Source: Triglochin maritima (taxonomy: Eukaryota; Streptophyta; Magnoliopsida; Alismatales; Juncaginaceae). Taken from it: a stretch of DNA of 64,000 bases. How positions within the stretch are numbered: position 1 is the first letter of the stretch; every line of letters begins with the position of its first letter. The notes beneath the pieces are model-generated. The model was not told where the DNA came from, made no database searches, and saw nothing but the letters and a program-made list of their open reading frames with translations. Both the position numbers and the translations under genes were made by a program. This document shows positions 49,643 through 61,576 of the stretch, in pieces. The stretch covers positions 19,116,001 to 19,180,000 of the forward strand of contig OY821777.1 in assembly GCA_963682175.1 (NCBI GenBank), read 5' to 3'.

Positions 49643-51372
49643 AATACCTCCACACCAAACTTTTGCTAGTCTCGAGGAAAACAAAGAAAGAGAAAAATAA
49701 CAGAAAGAAAAACATACGAAAAACAGGAAAATCCTAACTCACTTTCGTAGGAATCACGGTTGCACTTAGCACGTGCAATAAGTCGTTAAACCTCCTTGTC
49801 GCCAAGGAGGAGGAGTGTTGTCTCCTGAGGGTTTTCAGCGGATATACCCACAAAATCCGAACAAGATGCATTATTCAGTCTAGACACTCGACTCGATGGA
49901 CAAATTTTGTCGATCATTGGACGCGGTAATCCTACGGACCAACTCTATATAGGTAATCAGTCCACACACCTAATCTAATGAACTATTCGTGCAAGTTAAA
50001 TAAGGAATTAAGTGAAAGACATGGACAACCTCAACCTCCTCAAGTGATACAAAGTGTAAAGTCCATTAAGGTCCTTATTTGCATTTTTTTTCTTTTTGTT
50101 TCTTTTCTTTTCTTATTTTTTTGTTTTTCTTAGTTGGAGCTTCATTCTCCCAGGGCCAGGTTTCGTGCATCATTGCCTATGAGGACTTACACTATCACAT
50201 ACACCTTTCCCCAAATCTCCACATAGGGCAATCCCTACCACCTGTGTAACGGGAGTTCGGTCGGCGCATCCCAAGTCAGATGACTCGAAAGCACCAGGCA
50301 CAAAAGTCCCCTCAGACCTACTTTCCCGAGTGATAGGAGCCGTGCGAGAAGAGAGAACACCTACTCACTTATTTCTTATCTACACATAAACCAAAACCCC
50401 TACACTTAATGTCTCACAACAAGATTTAAAGTGTCATTGACAACAATAAACTTCCTTAAGTTAACAGACACGAATTATTGACTCACTAGGTTCAAGGCGG
50501 ACTTCTTTAAATGTTTAAGCACTGAAACCCTATGATTACTCACCCCCGAGGTAAAACTGGGGTGCATCCTAACGACTAGATAAATCCTAAAGCCACTGTA
50601 CTAGATATCCTAATGCATCAAGTTCAAGACAATTTTGGGAGCTTTCTTTTTACTTTGCCTCTCAACGGTTTTGCACATGCTAAACACACACAAAACCCAC
50701 AAAACATTTTCTTTCCCAAACACATGAAGAATTTTGAAAGAAATGTGAAAACTTTGAAGCACTAGGCAAGCAAAAGAAGACAAGTCACCCAAGGATCATG
50801 GCAAGCAGATATATCAATATTAAATGCAGCACACTAACATGACCCTATCAATACACACAAAAGAAAACAAAAATCAAAGGAAAAGACTCGACTATGTACA
50901 CACGTAAAACACCCCCCACACCTACTTCATGCATTGTCCTCAATGAATGCGAGCAAGATACTACATGGATGTATGCATGAAACAGAAGAGATCTCACCAA
51001 CATGAAGTACAAAGGGAAGTTCAAGGTCATGTTGATGGACACAAACCCGAATTTCCTCAAAACCCGTGAGATACTTAAAAAGTGAGATAAAATACGTGAA
51101 AGAAATGGAGCCCAAATACACAAGGGTTGGAGCCCACAACAATCGATGCTCACTGCAGGAGTCTTTTATTGTACTTTTTTATAACTATGTACAAACATAA
51201 GTTCCCATCTTCATTTGTCAAAAGACATCAAATGGTAACCTCAAAAGTGGGTCAATGCACTTGGAAAGGGAACATGACACCACGCGGGGCCCGAATACTC
51301 ATGTGTGCCCCCCTTCACAAAGAGCACAAGATGAAATGAGAGGTTCATGAATTGGACGCAAATGCATCTCAT
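49643..51372 (-). other. 3' internal non-coding region of element
   Basis: In sense the bases next to the 3' LTR read GTTTGGTGTGGAGGTATT, the polypurine tract. The rest has no long frame and is homologous to 26265-27741 and, more distantly, to 10181-11271. The part near 50090-50130 is T-rich. Confidence 0.7.
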
Positions 51373-52762
51373 TCAAAGGATCAAACTGAAAGAGCTTGAA
51401 CCTCTCAAGAGTTTGGGAAATAAGGGGCAACGGAAGAAGAGTTTCTCCTGTTGCGCTGCTGAAGTTATGATCGTCAATCCAAACTCTCCAACCAACAAGC
51501 TGTGTGTCGGAACGAGGTCAAGAACCTTGTTAGGCATATCCGACTCACCAGGTGAACAAAAAGTGGGTCTCATACCCAAGGTATCCTCCAAGGAACTCTT
51601 AATACCCTCATTAGCAATGTAGTTGTTTGATTTTCCATCATTTCCAAGGTGATCAGAAACAATAGTGAGAGGCAAACTCTCATCAGGTCGTATGAGATTA
51701 AGAGTACTAGGGAGCTCTTCCTCCACCAAAGGTGAGTTCCTTAGGAGGTACAACAATAAGATCATGTGGCTCAAGGGCCACGAGACAAAAAGGTAAGGCA
51801 CAATCCTGTGCCGACTCATAATAGAACTGGTCCATGCTATTCTCAGTTGGAATCGAATCCTCCACCAAGTGATCGTGAATTGAAACCTCAAGTCCCTCAG
51901 ACTGACTAGGCGTTTGATTTTTAAAGATTATGCTTTGAATTTGTGGATGTGGTGGTGGTTCGATATCAAAAGATGAATCCTCATGTTGACAAGAAAGGTT
52001 ACCCTCCTCACATTCACGGAATTGTTGTGTCATTTGACTCACTTGCATTTCTATAGATTGCAAGGAATTCAAGTTGGACTTCAATAAATTTTGAGTGGTT
52101 TCCATGAACGTAAGGAAAGTTTGTTTCAAGGAATCAGGTATGCGGTCAACTATGAGGTCCAAGTCAGAGCTTGGGAAATTTTGGGGTTGGGTGTTGATGG
52201 GCTAAGAATTAGTCCAATGATTTGAAGTGGGGTGTTGGTAGAATTCTGGGTATTCGGGAGGAGGATACTGGGGTGAAAATGAAGTATAAGAATTTGAATA
52301 AGAATTGTCACCCCACGAATCCATCCCTCTCTGGTTGTACGCAGATGCGTAATGGTCATATTGAGCATTTTGAGAAAATGTATGCTCATACTCAGGCTCT
52401 GGGGGAACATAAGGACATTCCCCGATAACATGACCACTCAACCCACAACAGTCGCACGGTACGACTACTGGAGCCACCGGTGCACTCATGTCGTCTACCG
52501 CACACATGAAAGAGGCCAAAGGTTCTTGTAATGTCTCAGTTTGATGACCAACATATGATCCGACGTAACTAGAAGGCGGTCTAGCTGTCGGTGCCTCTCT
52601 CATATTACCCCAATATGAAGAATGCTCAGTCACACAATTAAGATTATTCCAACCATACAGGGTGTTTGTCTGAGGCACCCCAGGTTGCATGAGTCCGGAA
52701 TACCGGGACGAATTGTCCTGGTCCCAACAATGATATGGATGGTCGCCCATGTAACCATCCAT
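51373..52762 (-). pseudogene. Gag-like protein of non-autonomous element
   Basis: The likely start is the Met at 52762, reading MDGYMGDHPYHCW. A zinc knuckle CDCCGLSGHVIGEC (C-x2-C-x4-H-x4-C) follows, then a Tyr/Ser/Pro-rich stretch. One in-frame stop (52202-52204) comes next. The same frame then continues with LKQTFLTFMETTQNLLKSNL and IEMQVSQMTQQF, the same C-terminal gag block seen in the element at 8969-14785. A frameshift near 51725 leads into a tail containing LPLTIVSDHLGNDG that ends at 51373. The usual retrotransposon gag capsid domain before the knuckle is not evident. No protease active site is present. Confidence 0.65.
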
Positions 52763-53880
52763 CGCAACAGAGAACTCTAGAGTCGACCACTCTAACCACC
52801 ACGAGGCTAAACTCGCAAAAAGTGCTCGACTCGACCCTAAAACGCTACCAGAGAGTGTAAAGGGGAGGAGACTATAATGTAGAAGAAGGTGAGAAGAAGA
52901 TGACTCAGAGGAGAAGGGAAGAATCCTAGAGCTAGCGTGGGTAATGGGATCAGGTAGAAGCCTAACTAGCAAGCACGACTCAATCAACTTAAGGCTATGA
53001 GTCCTTAGGCTAGACGACGCCTAACTTCGAGGTCACTAGCCTCGGCACGCCTCACCTCCCTACAACGAGGACCACAATGCCCAGCAAGTGATACCAGATC
53101 CGGAGATCCAGTACCTCCTACTATCGACAAGGTAGGAAACGCCGATCAGGTCATGACAGTCTCAACTAGATTACTCTCCTAGTGCGTCCGCAATCCTTAG
53201 GGTCAATGTCTACTTGCTTTTAGTTAAGGCTTGATTAAGAGTGATTTTTGGGGCCAAGGAAAGGGTGATGAAATCCCACACCTTATCTTTTATGGGACAA
53301 CCCCTCCTTAGTAGCGTTTTGATCCTAGATCTAGCAATCAATCACTCCAATCAAAACGCTCAACTCACTCTTGTCCTGATGCAATTCCTACTAACTAATA
53401 TATGGGCATACAAGATGCATGAATGAGTGTAGGAAATGCGTACCTCACGCCAGTGCTCAACAACTGAAGATAAAGCTAAAAGAAAAGATGACTATATGCC
53501 TAAGTCAAGTTCATAATGCGTGACCTAAACAAATAAGAATGTCTAATCTTTTGCTTTGGATTTTAAGGCCAAGTTTATTAATTGGGATTGATTTAATGAT
53601 CTGGGAGCAAACTAAAAGTCACAGCATGCAAAATAGTGCTCCAAGATAACTAAAATGACAGAACCAACTACCAGAAGAAAATTGAAAGCAAGAAACCCTC
53701 ACCAGGCCGCCAATTGGCAGTCCAGGACCGCTGATTGGCGTCCTTGTTGATGCTTAGGTGCTCCAACTCCTCCAGTAGCCTCCCCGTGAGCTCTAGGATC
53801 CCTGAAACTAAGAAAAACTGAAAACAAAAAATTAAAAACCACTCGAATCGTCCAAGCCAAGGTCTGGACAGAGCACCTCC
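52763..53880 (-). other. Leader region of the gag-only element
   Basis: This stretch lies between the primer binding site and the likely gag start. Open frames continue upstream of the Met but show no recognised domain. Confidence 0.4.
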
Positions 53881-53895
53881 CCGGCAACGACGCCA
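53881..53895 (-). promoter_or_regulatory. Primer binding site, tRNA-Asp type
   Basis: In sense TGGCGTCGTTGCCGG matches the tRNA-Asp 3' end complement with one change, the same change as in the element at 8969-14785. Confidence 0.8.
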
Positions 53896-53901
53896 AAAAC
53901 T

Positions 53902-55431
53902 TGATTGATTCATTTTATATTAAACCGCAAGTGCACGACCGCATTGAAGCGGTGGCAAATACGGGTCGATCCACAGGGAGGTGTGTCGACTTTTGGTTTG
54001 TGCGAAGGCGAGTGGTAAAGAAAGGAGAGAAATGTTGGTTACACTAAACTATACTAAGATGCAAAAAGGAAATGAAAGATAAGCAATAAAACTAAACCCC
54101 ATAGGGGGTAGAGAAATAATGTGAATATAAAGATGTGTGTGTGTGTGTGTATTGAATTATGCTCCTCACAACATGTAGTGCATGAAATCATAAAACTAAA
54201 TCCAACTTTGCCTCCACATGAAATAAGATAAGACTACACCATTAAAACATACAAGACAATAATTGGAATGAAGCTAAATGAACTCATGTATAAAGACTAG
54301 ACCCTACTATGCCTCCACATGAATTAAGATAAGACTATATCATTAAAACATACAAGACATTAACCAAGGCCAAGGCAACAAGAGCACATACACTACAAGT
54401 CATGTTTCCTATATTAATTCCATCTTTATCCTTACCTCATCATTCCCCATAAAATATGTCCACTAGTCTAAGCATATGCTAAGCTTCATTCAAGAGCATT
54501 AGCATATAAAAGACAAGAGTGAAATCCCATTAGATGGTTATGGAAATCATATAAGGCTCAAAGGATTAAGATAACACACACTACTACATTACATAATCAT
54601 ATCACATATTTCTCCACCCCCAAATGGGGATGAAACTACTCACTAATTATTACACTACCTATAACAAAATGAAACATTATACTGAAAGGAAATTTAACTA
54701 AGCAGGAAAGGAGTATTAAAGAAGCTTAAAATGAAAGGAAAGTTTAAACAAGCATGCACAAATTAAAAGACAAGATTAAAAGTAACTAGAATAATTATTT
54801 TATTAACAATGACTCACATTGAAGGTAACATTCTTCTCCACCTTGAGTTTTGCTTCAAGGCTTACTCCTTAGTAGAGAGAATGCCACCAAGAAAAAGGTA
54901 GTTACCATGGAAGGTGAAGAGTTCTATTTATAGACATAAAAAAAGGTAATCCGGGACAATCCCCCGATGTGGGACTAAACAAATACCAGAAATAGAATAA
55001 ACACACTCTAATACACATGCACGCCAAAGATTAATGGATCCGGAGCTAAACAGACCGCCAATTGGCGGTCTATTGGTTCTGGATCGGTCTGGAATTTGTT
55101 GTGGGCTTTTCTGGATATCTTTGTTGGTCTTTAATGCATATACTTTGTTTATTGGAGCTCCGACCCGAATCGAATTGCAAAAATACTCCTCATGATGGTG
55201 TGGAGTTTTTTGTTTTGCTCTTTGGTCCTTCGGTCTTAGGTACAAGTCATTCTCCCTTGCATCTTAGTCCCCAGGTCTCACAATTCAGTCATTTTCCTTG
55301 CTATTTATAGTCTCTCATTCTCAAACTTACTTATTCCTGAAAACTAAACATAAAACTCGTTACATAACATTGTTAAGGGTGAAAGATAATGGATGTAAGA
55401 CACAAAAATATGCATGAAATGATGCCAATCA
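53902..55431 (-). repeat. 5' LTR of gag-only element
   Basis: It starts TGATTGATTCATTTTATATT and ends GATGCCAATCA. It contains a short GT microsatellite near 54135 that is longer than in the partner LTR. A sense TATA box lies near 54924. Confidence 0.9.
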
Positions 55432-55875
55432 CTGCACAAGTCCGACGAGCCTTACGACCTACCGTCGACTACTCAAACACTCACTCTAGCATAAGTGAGC
55501 ATGAAAGTAAAGCTTGATATACCTTGAAGACTTGAAGAAGCCTTTGAGGATCCAACGGCGAGCTTTTCCATCAAGAACCCAACTCCGGCGAAATCCTACT
55601 GAGCAACGATCAACTCAACTCCGGCAAACGCGACCCCACTCCGTGCACGATCTTCTCCCGACCTCACCGGAGCTCTAGGAAGCCTTCGCAAACGGACTGG
55701 AGAGAGAGTTGAGAGACGAGTGAGAGAGAAAAGAGAGAGAGAGGCAAAACCTTATATAAAACCTCCATTCAATCTCAGCCGTCCATCTCACCAACTCTAA
55801 TTCCTCCCTAAACCACCCCTAATCGAGCCCAAAACATGATTAGTGCAGAGCAAGGATTTAGGATATTACATTGGA

Positions 55876-55970
55876 CATATACAATGAAGATCTTTGGATG
55901 CACCTACGAAGAGGGTCTTGTTGGGTCGTGAGGAAGATACGAAGAGAGATAGAAAATGCAGTCTTTGGTT
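55876..55970 (+). pseudogene. LINE remnant, continuation after solo LTR
   Basis: A frame reading RSLDAPTKRVLLGREEDTKR resembles the R.LDAPVRRVD segment near the end of plant L1-type ORF2. It joins the remnant at 46340-46887 once LTR copy D and one TTGGA are removed. Confidence 0.45.
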
Positions 55971-56084
55971 AATCTATCAAATTTATTGCACATTATTTCT
56001 CGACTTCAACTCGTAAGATATTTTAAGAATGGTAGAAAATGAAATTTTATAATAAAAAAATAAAAAGAGAGAATGTAATGTTGG

Positions 56085-56300
56085 TTTCAAACGTTGACAT
56101 AACGGGCCACCAAGGTTGGGGGAATAGTTTCTTACCCTCCGTATACAGGTTCGAATCCTACATGTTACAAAATGTGTCCCCATGCACCTGGTGTTGGACC
56201 ACCTCAAGTTAGAAATCGCAGCTTACTTGTATTAAGTGGAGGTGGATATGGGAAACTCGGGTCAAGTAGTAGTAGTAATAATAATAATAATAATTATTAA
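56085..56300 (+). mobile_element. SINE-like sequence
   Basis: GGTTCGAATCC at about 56149-56159 is a perfect tRNA B-box (GGTTCGANNCC). It lies about 60 bp from the start of the unit, and the stretch ends in a (TAA)n-type tail at about 56266-56300. The A-box is not clear and no target duplication was found. Confidence 0.35.
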
Positions 56301-56706
56301 GCCCGACCCCAAAGGTTAAGGCAATGCACTTCTTACTCTTCTTCACTCTTCGGATGGATAGAAACTAGTTTGGAGTTGTTGTTCGATGTTGGTGGTGCAT
56401 TGATGATAGTTGAGTGGTGTTGTAACTCAAAAAGTTTGAGACCATAATTCATCTTCTCTACTCTCTATCCTCTTAACAACTCTCTTTAAGGTATATTTGA
56501 CTACTATCTTGTCATAAGCATGCAAGTGACACGTGCAAGTTTATACCTCTTGCAATCTTGTGTTTGGTTATAAGTTTAGTGTGATTGTAGGATTAATACA
56601 AGAGAGCTTCAGAATGCAATTAAGGAGTGACAGTGTGATGTTTTGTACATTAGAAGATACGGAAGTCATTTGTTTAAGATGCTAGGCTGGAGTGTCAGTG
56701 AAGAAT

Positions 56707-56849
56707 CATGTTTGGTCGTTCACAAGACCACTTGTGTTGTAAGAATGCAATAAACATGTTTGGTCGTTCACAGGACCACTTGTGTTGTAAGAATGAAATA
56801 AACATGTTTGGTCATCTAATACTTGTGTCATAAGAATGCAATAAACATG
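56707..56849 (+). repeat. Tandem repeat, 48-bp unit
   Basis: Units beginning CATGTTTGGTC start at 56707, 56755 and 56803. The third is partly diverged and shorter. All share CTTGTGT and AAGAATG.AATAAA. Confidence 0.85.
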
Positions 56850-58929
56850 CCTTGGGTTGGTACTAAACCGGGAGTTCAAAGCCGGAAAATGCATGTGCTG
56901 CTTTCTTAATTTTGTTTTGTTTTGTTTGTGTGTGTGTGTGTTTGGTGGTGATACTTGTTTTGATCCACCTTTTCTTTTAAAAAAATAACGTTGTGTTTGT
57001 GATACTTGTTGTCATTATTGTTTGGTTGCTTAAGAGCATCTTTAAAAATGTTAATAGTATGTTTAAACTTTAGTGTTTCTACGTGGTATGGTATTTTATT
57101 AAGCGAATCTTGATAGGTAACAAAGTTTGTCGGTTGTAAGATTTGTGATGGTTTCTTATCGTAAACCCAATCACAATGTCTTATTTTTAATGTCTGCAAA
57201 ATAAGGTTAGAAACATTTGGCTCCGGTTATGGCCATTTTTTAAGTTCATTAATTTGTTATTTAGCTGCATAAGTGTTTTGTTATTCAATTATGAAGTGAG
57301 TGTTTTGTTATGTTAGCTGCATAAGTGGGTGTTCTTTTTTCAGGTTGCTTTCGTCAATTTTGTTTTGTTTTTGTAGGTTTCTTTTTGGAGGTTTGTTTCA
57401 TTTTTTTTTTGAATTTTTTGTTGCAAATATATTGCAAATTTGGTTGAAAATCAGTTGAAAATGTGATTTTTTTATTTCTCAATTTTACACTTTATTTTCC
57501 ATGTTTTGACAATATTTTTGTGTTCGTTTTCATTTATAGCATGTGGTTGCAAATGTATTCTTTATCACATTTGGTTGCAAAATTGTTGTAGATATGATAT
57601 TTTTTTACCTTTGTCATTTTTCATCACTTTATTTTTCATTTTTATTTTTTTGTTGTTCTTCATTTATCACATTTTGTTGTGATTATATTATTTATCACAT
57701 TTGTTTAGCACTTTTTTTTACAAATTATCATTTGGATTAAGATTTTCACTTAATACTTTCCATATACAATTTATCATCTTCTAAGTTCATCGTGCCATGT
57801 ACATGATTCAGAACAAACTTCTTCACATATGTGTTAATTTGATACATTTTTGTTCTTGTCATTTATGCTAAATTGGATTTCTCATAACCTCCGAATGGAG
57901 ATTTCTTATCAAAGTAATGAGATTGATGCATATTTAATCTTCAGAAATTTGAAATGAAAGTTGAAGTGCAACTCATAACAGTTACAAATGGTTGTTTAGA
58001 GACATGGCATTCCTAAACCAACACCTAAGTTTAATATTCAGATATTCTAAGTCGAATGTTGGGCATGGAACAGAAAAAAGACTGGATAGACGGAGAAAAA
58101 GGCAAAACAAAAGTGAATGTGGTATTTTGCGACTGTGTTTGTCTACGTTTCTTATGTGATGCTCTGATTAGGTGAAATTATGGATCTATTTGCTACTCCA
58201 TCGTTAGTTGTGTATTATAAATTATGCATGTTTTGTGAGTGATTATTGACGGTTTATAATGTCTCCTTGAATGCTTGTTTATCTGTTTCACTTCTTTGAC
58301 AATTTCTTATCAAATTAAGACAAATTATTAAACTTGTATAGGTTATCAAATGAACGAGATATGTTTGTAAACAAACATAAATGATTGTGTTAATTATGCA
58401 CTGAAGATATATGGCTTAAGATCGGATGATTTATGTTAAAGTGTCTGTAACCACAAACCAAGCATAATTGTTTAGGTAATTCATGTACTGATTGACAAGT
58501 GACTTAGGCATTGAAGCCCTTACCAATATTTATGTACTTCCATTTTGCGGCACCCCTCGGTGGAGTACTCATACCAGGCGGTGGACCGCTTGGTAGTTGG
58601 CCTTGGTGAGGCCATGTGGCCTCAACCTATTGTTCATTTTTTGTTTTTTTGTTGTTTAAATTTAGTTTAATTTGTAAAATAATTAATATTGTTAAATAAA
58701 ATAATTTTGTTGATTATATTGTTAATTACTTTAATTATATTTACTTTAATAATGTTAATTACTTACACAATTTTAATTAAAATTTATTCATTGCTAATTA
58801 ATTTTATTAATTTTTTGTTGATTATTATAATTTAGAGAAGTAGTTAGAATCAATAATTATTTTGCATAAATAATTTAAAAAACAACAACAAACATTTCAT
58901 TAGGAAGATAAAAAATTACAATTCTTATT
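56850..58929. other. AT-rich intergenic, nothing recognised
   Basis: There is no gene. T-rich sequence (57340-57730) repeats TTTATCACATTTG-like phrases. A GC-richer patch at 58550-58625 contains GGCCTTGGTGAGGCC and could fold, but its class is unknown. Confidence 0.4.
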
Positions 58930-59250
58930 TTCTCATATGTCAAGATCATCCAATTCTGTAGCTAACTTTTTCTTGATTTTTTTCCAAGGTCCGTCAGCGA
59001 ACACTTTCTTGACAAACTCATCAGTCATTAAAGTTTCTTCATGTCTTTTTTGTCTTCGTGCTTCTTTCGTTAAAAAACTAATTTGTCTTGTTTGGGACAA
59101 ATGACTTCTCTTTTGAGATTCACATTTTTGGTAATGCTCTCAATTAGATGAGCGACATTGCTATCGTCGGCGATATTAGCTTTCCAATTCTTCTTGGATT
59201 TCTTCACCCCTTCTGGACGAGTGTATTGTTCTGCTTGAATGTTTCCTATG
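58930..59250 (-). pseudogene. Possible Harbinger ORF1 or NAM-associated remnant
   Basis: The minus strand reads RPEGVKKSKKNWKANIADD and IESITKNVNLKREV before a stop, then further broken frames. The RP.GVKK.K phrase is typical of the NAM-associated C-terminal domain found in plant Harbinger ORF1-type proteins. The assignment rests on that short block alone. It is cut on the right by the copia LTR at 59258. Confidence 0.3.
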
Positions 59251-59257
59251 TCAATTG

Positions 59258-61563
59258 TGAAAGGAATGTGTTATAAAAGTTTTACTTTCATATGTCAATT
59301 GTTATGAATTGAATGTGCAAGAATTTTATTTCTTGATTATTGTATTCGTCTTTTGGAAGAGACTTTTGGTCATTAACCGTAGAGCTCTAAAAGATAATAG
59401 TTTACATAAATCAAAAGTTATTCACAATCATGGTAATTAACATAGAACTTTAATTACCGAGATAAGATTGTCGCATTGGTCATCGATTATTATAGCTACA
59501 AATATTTGACAACACGAGTATATAAAAAAAGAAAATATTAATTTTATATATTGAATAGACCTAGTAAGTGAAATATTATGGAAATGTGTTGTGTCATTAA
59601 TGTTTTATTGTGTCTTGGATCCTAAGATACGAGACTTATATCTTTTCACATAAGGAGTGTTTAATTTGATTATTGTCAAAAACTATCAATGAGTATAGTG
59701 ATAAAGGCAATAGTTGGTTGAACGTGACTTATGCTGAAAAAGAAGTTAGTCAAAAGATTATCATTGTCCCTCTTAATTGAGTGATGATATAAGTGTGCCC
59801 ATTGATAAAATAAAATTATAATGTGCACAATGTGACTTAAGTTAAGTTACATAATTATAAGTTTTTTTTGTTCATTGGTATAAACCCAGCGATTAAAGAG
59901 GTTGTTGTTTTCATGAAATATTTTTTCCGTTTTGTACAAATATATCTTTTGTTCTATCATTTCCGAAAAAGTGGATAAACTAGGTGGATATGTAAAAGTT
60001 GGCTTAAGATATCAAGAAATGAATATAATACAAATGTGACACATTTTCACTTTGTATATATTCTTAATATCATGAGGCAATGGATATACACAAGTGGTGC
60101 ACTTACATCACTAAATGGATCATGTTTAGTTTGAGTGAACAAGACATCTATGCTAATTGGGTAACTATAATGTGTAGCTAGATACCACTTATAGTTTATG
60201 GTATTAAGTGTTTAATATCATTTTCAATCTAGCTTAGATCCTCTTATAGGTCACACCGCAAAACTGGGAAACAAGAAACTTGATTTTGTATTCATATGAT
60301 GTATCAGGTTTCATGAGAAATGGAATACACATGCTGAATTGATAAAATCAATATGTCATGAAAATTGAGATAATTAGAATCTTTAATAAATTCATATCAG
60401 ATGTATATATTATGGGGTGTAATAATTTAACATTACATAGGATAATATATTAAATGAGATATGGATTTGCTGAAAACCTCAAAAGATCAATTTTTATTGG
60501 AGATAAATTCATAATTTGACAAAGGCAAAATCAGAGTCAAAACGGTCAACCGTTTTTAGTTTGGTCGACCGGATCCTTAGGGATGGTTGACCAGACAAGG
60601 ATCGGAACACGTGGGTCAACCGAAATTATGAGTATGTGTCGTGATAATGGGATCGGTCCATCGGAAGTGAGTACATGGTCGACCGAAAATATCCAAGAAT
60701 TTTCTTAGTGATATAACGGTCGACTAGTACAAGGACACGGTCGACGGAAATTTACCAAGAGAAATTTTGGTAAGTAAATGGTCGACCGGTGTGAGACGTA
60801 GTTCGATCAAAATTTTCCAGGGAAATTTTCTTGTGAATATTCGGTCGACCATCTGGCTCGCGGTCCGACCGAACTTATACAAACTTATTTGTTCGGTCTA
60901 CCGATTGGAAATTTTTGTTGACCGTTCGGTACGGTTTCACCTCAATTATTAAGAAAATAATTCAGATCATGGGCTGAATAAATTCCAGACTTGGTCAAAC
61001 GGTTTTGAGGATGATTATATGGCAAATTGTGATTGGTTTTAGGGAAAGCAAAATAGGAGATCATCGCTAGAGAATAGTTCATAATATGGGTGATTTATGA
61101 GGCTATAAATAGGTCCTCTCACCTACTTGTTTCAATATATGATTGCAAAATTCTCTCTCTCTAACCTCCTCGTTAATCCATCCAAAAATTCTCTTAATTA
61201 TTTAAGGTTTTGGAGATTGAATTCTCAGAAGCTTTAAATGGGTTATTAGCTAGATTCTAAACTTAATTAGAGATTGATTAACTAGCTCATTTCTATGTAA
61301 TCTTGTTTAGAGTCTGGTGAACACTTAGAGGCGAATCGACGAACGATTCGACGGGCAACGGAACTCCGGATCTTCAAAAAGGTTTTAGAGAACCTTTGGG
61401 TATGATCCTCTCTTGTTTTTTTATTTTAATATGTGTAGGTTTGCATGATATTAGAATAAACACAAAACAATGTATATAAATTGCTGAAAATATGAAATTG
61501 ATCATGTATGCTTGTATTTTTTTTTTTAAATATACACATAAATATGGACACAAAAATCGTATA
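59258..61563 (+). mobile_element. 5' LTR of Ty1/copia element
   Basis: It starts TGAAAGGAATGTG and ends near AAAATCGTATA (terminal CA has become TA), followed one base later by the primer site. It is 2306 bp and homologous to the solo LTR at 35940-37960 and the fragment at 20325-20826. The TATA box TATAAATA is at about 61104. A GGTCGACCG cluster lies 170-560 bp upstream of it. Confidence 0.85.
60541..60935. repeat. Decayed GGTCGACCG cluster in copia LTR U3
   Basis: About fourteen variants occur (GGTCAACCG, GGTCGACCGG, GGTCGACTAG, GGTCGACGG, GGTCCGACCG, GGTCTACCG). They occupy the position of the cleaner cluster in the related solo LTR, which shows independent decay of the sites. Confidence 0.8.
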
Positions 61564-61564
61564 G

Positions 61565-61576
61565 TGGTATCAGAGC
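61565..61576 (+). promoter_or_regulatory. Primer binding site, tRNA-iMet
   Basis: TGGTATCAGAGC is an exact complement of the initiator Met tRNA 3' end, directly after the 5' LTR. It shows that the element reads on the + strand. Confidence 0.95.

Larger units (their letters stand above)
48135..55431 (-). mobile_element. Athila-like element with gag only
   Basis: LTRs of 1508 bp (48135-49642) and 1530 bp (53902-55431) bound a 4.26-kb interior. Flanking 5-mers are TTGCA (48130-48134) and CTGCA (55432-55436), matching at four of five bases. The interior has a tRNA-Asp primer site, a broken gag-like ORF and a long non-coding 3' part. It has no protease, reverse transcriptase, RNase H or integrase. 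It is a large non-autonomous derivative that would need enzymes from a relative. Confidence 0.9.
46893..55870 (-). mobile_element. Tekay/Del-like solo LTR, copy D
   Basis: It starts TGTAAGAACCTC and ends TTAGGATATTACA, with the perfect target duplication TTGGA (46888-46892 and 55871-55875). With the nested Athila-like element and its duplication removed it is about 1.7 kb. A sense TATA box (TTTATATAAGG) lies near 55752, about 115 bp from the U3 end. The palindrome cluster lies downstream of it, in the presumed leader. Confidence 0.9.

Noticed and set aside
56085..56165. A tRNA gene around the GGTTCGAATCC box
   Set aside because: No acceptor stem, anticodon arm or clear A-box could be folded by eye. 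A tRNA-derived SINE is more likely.
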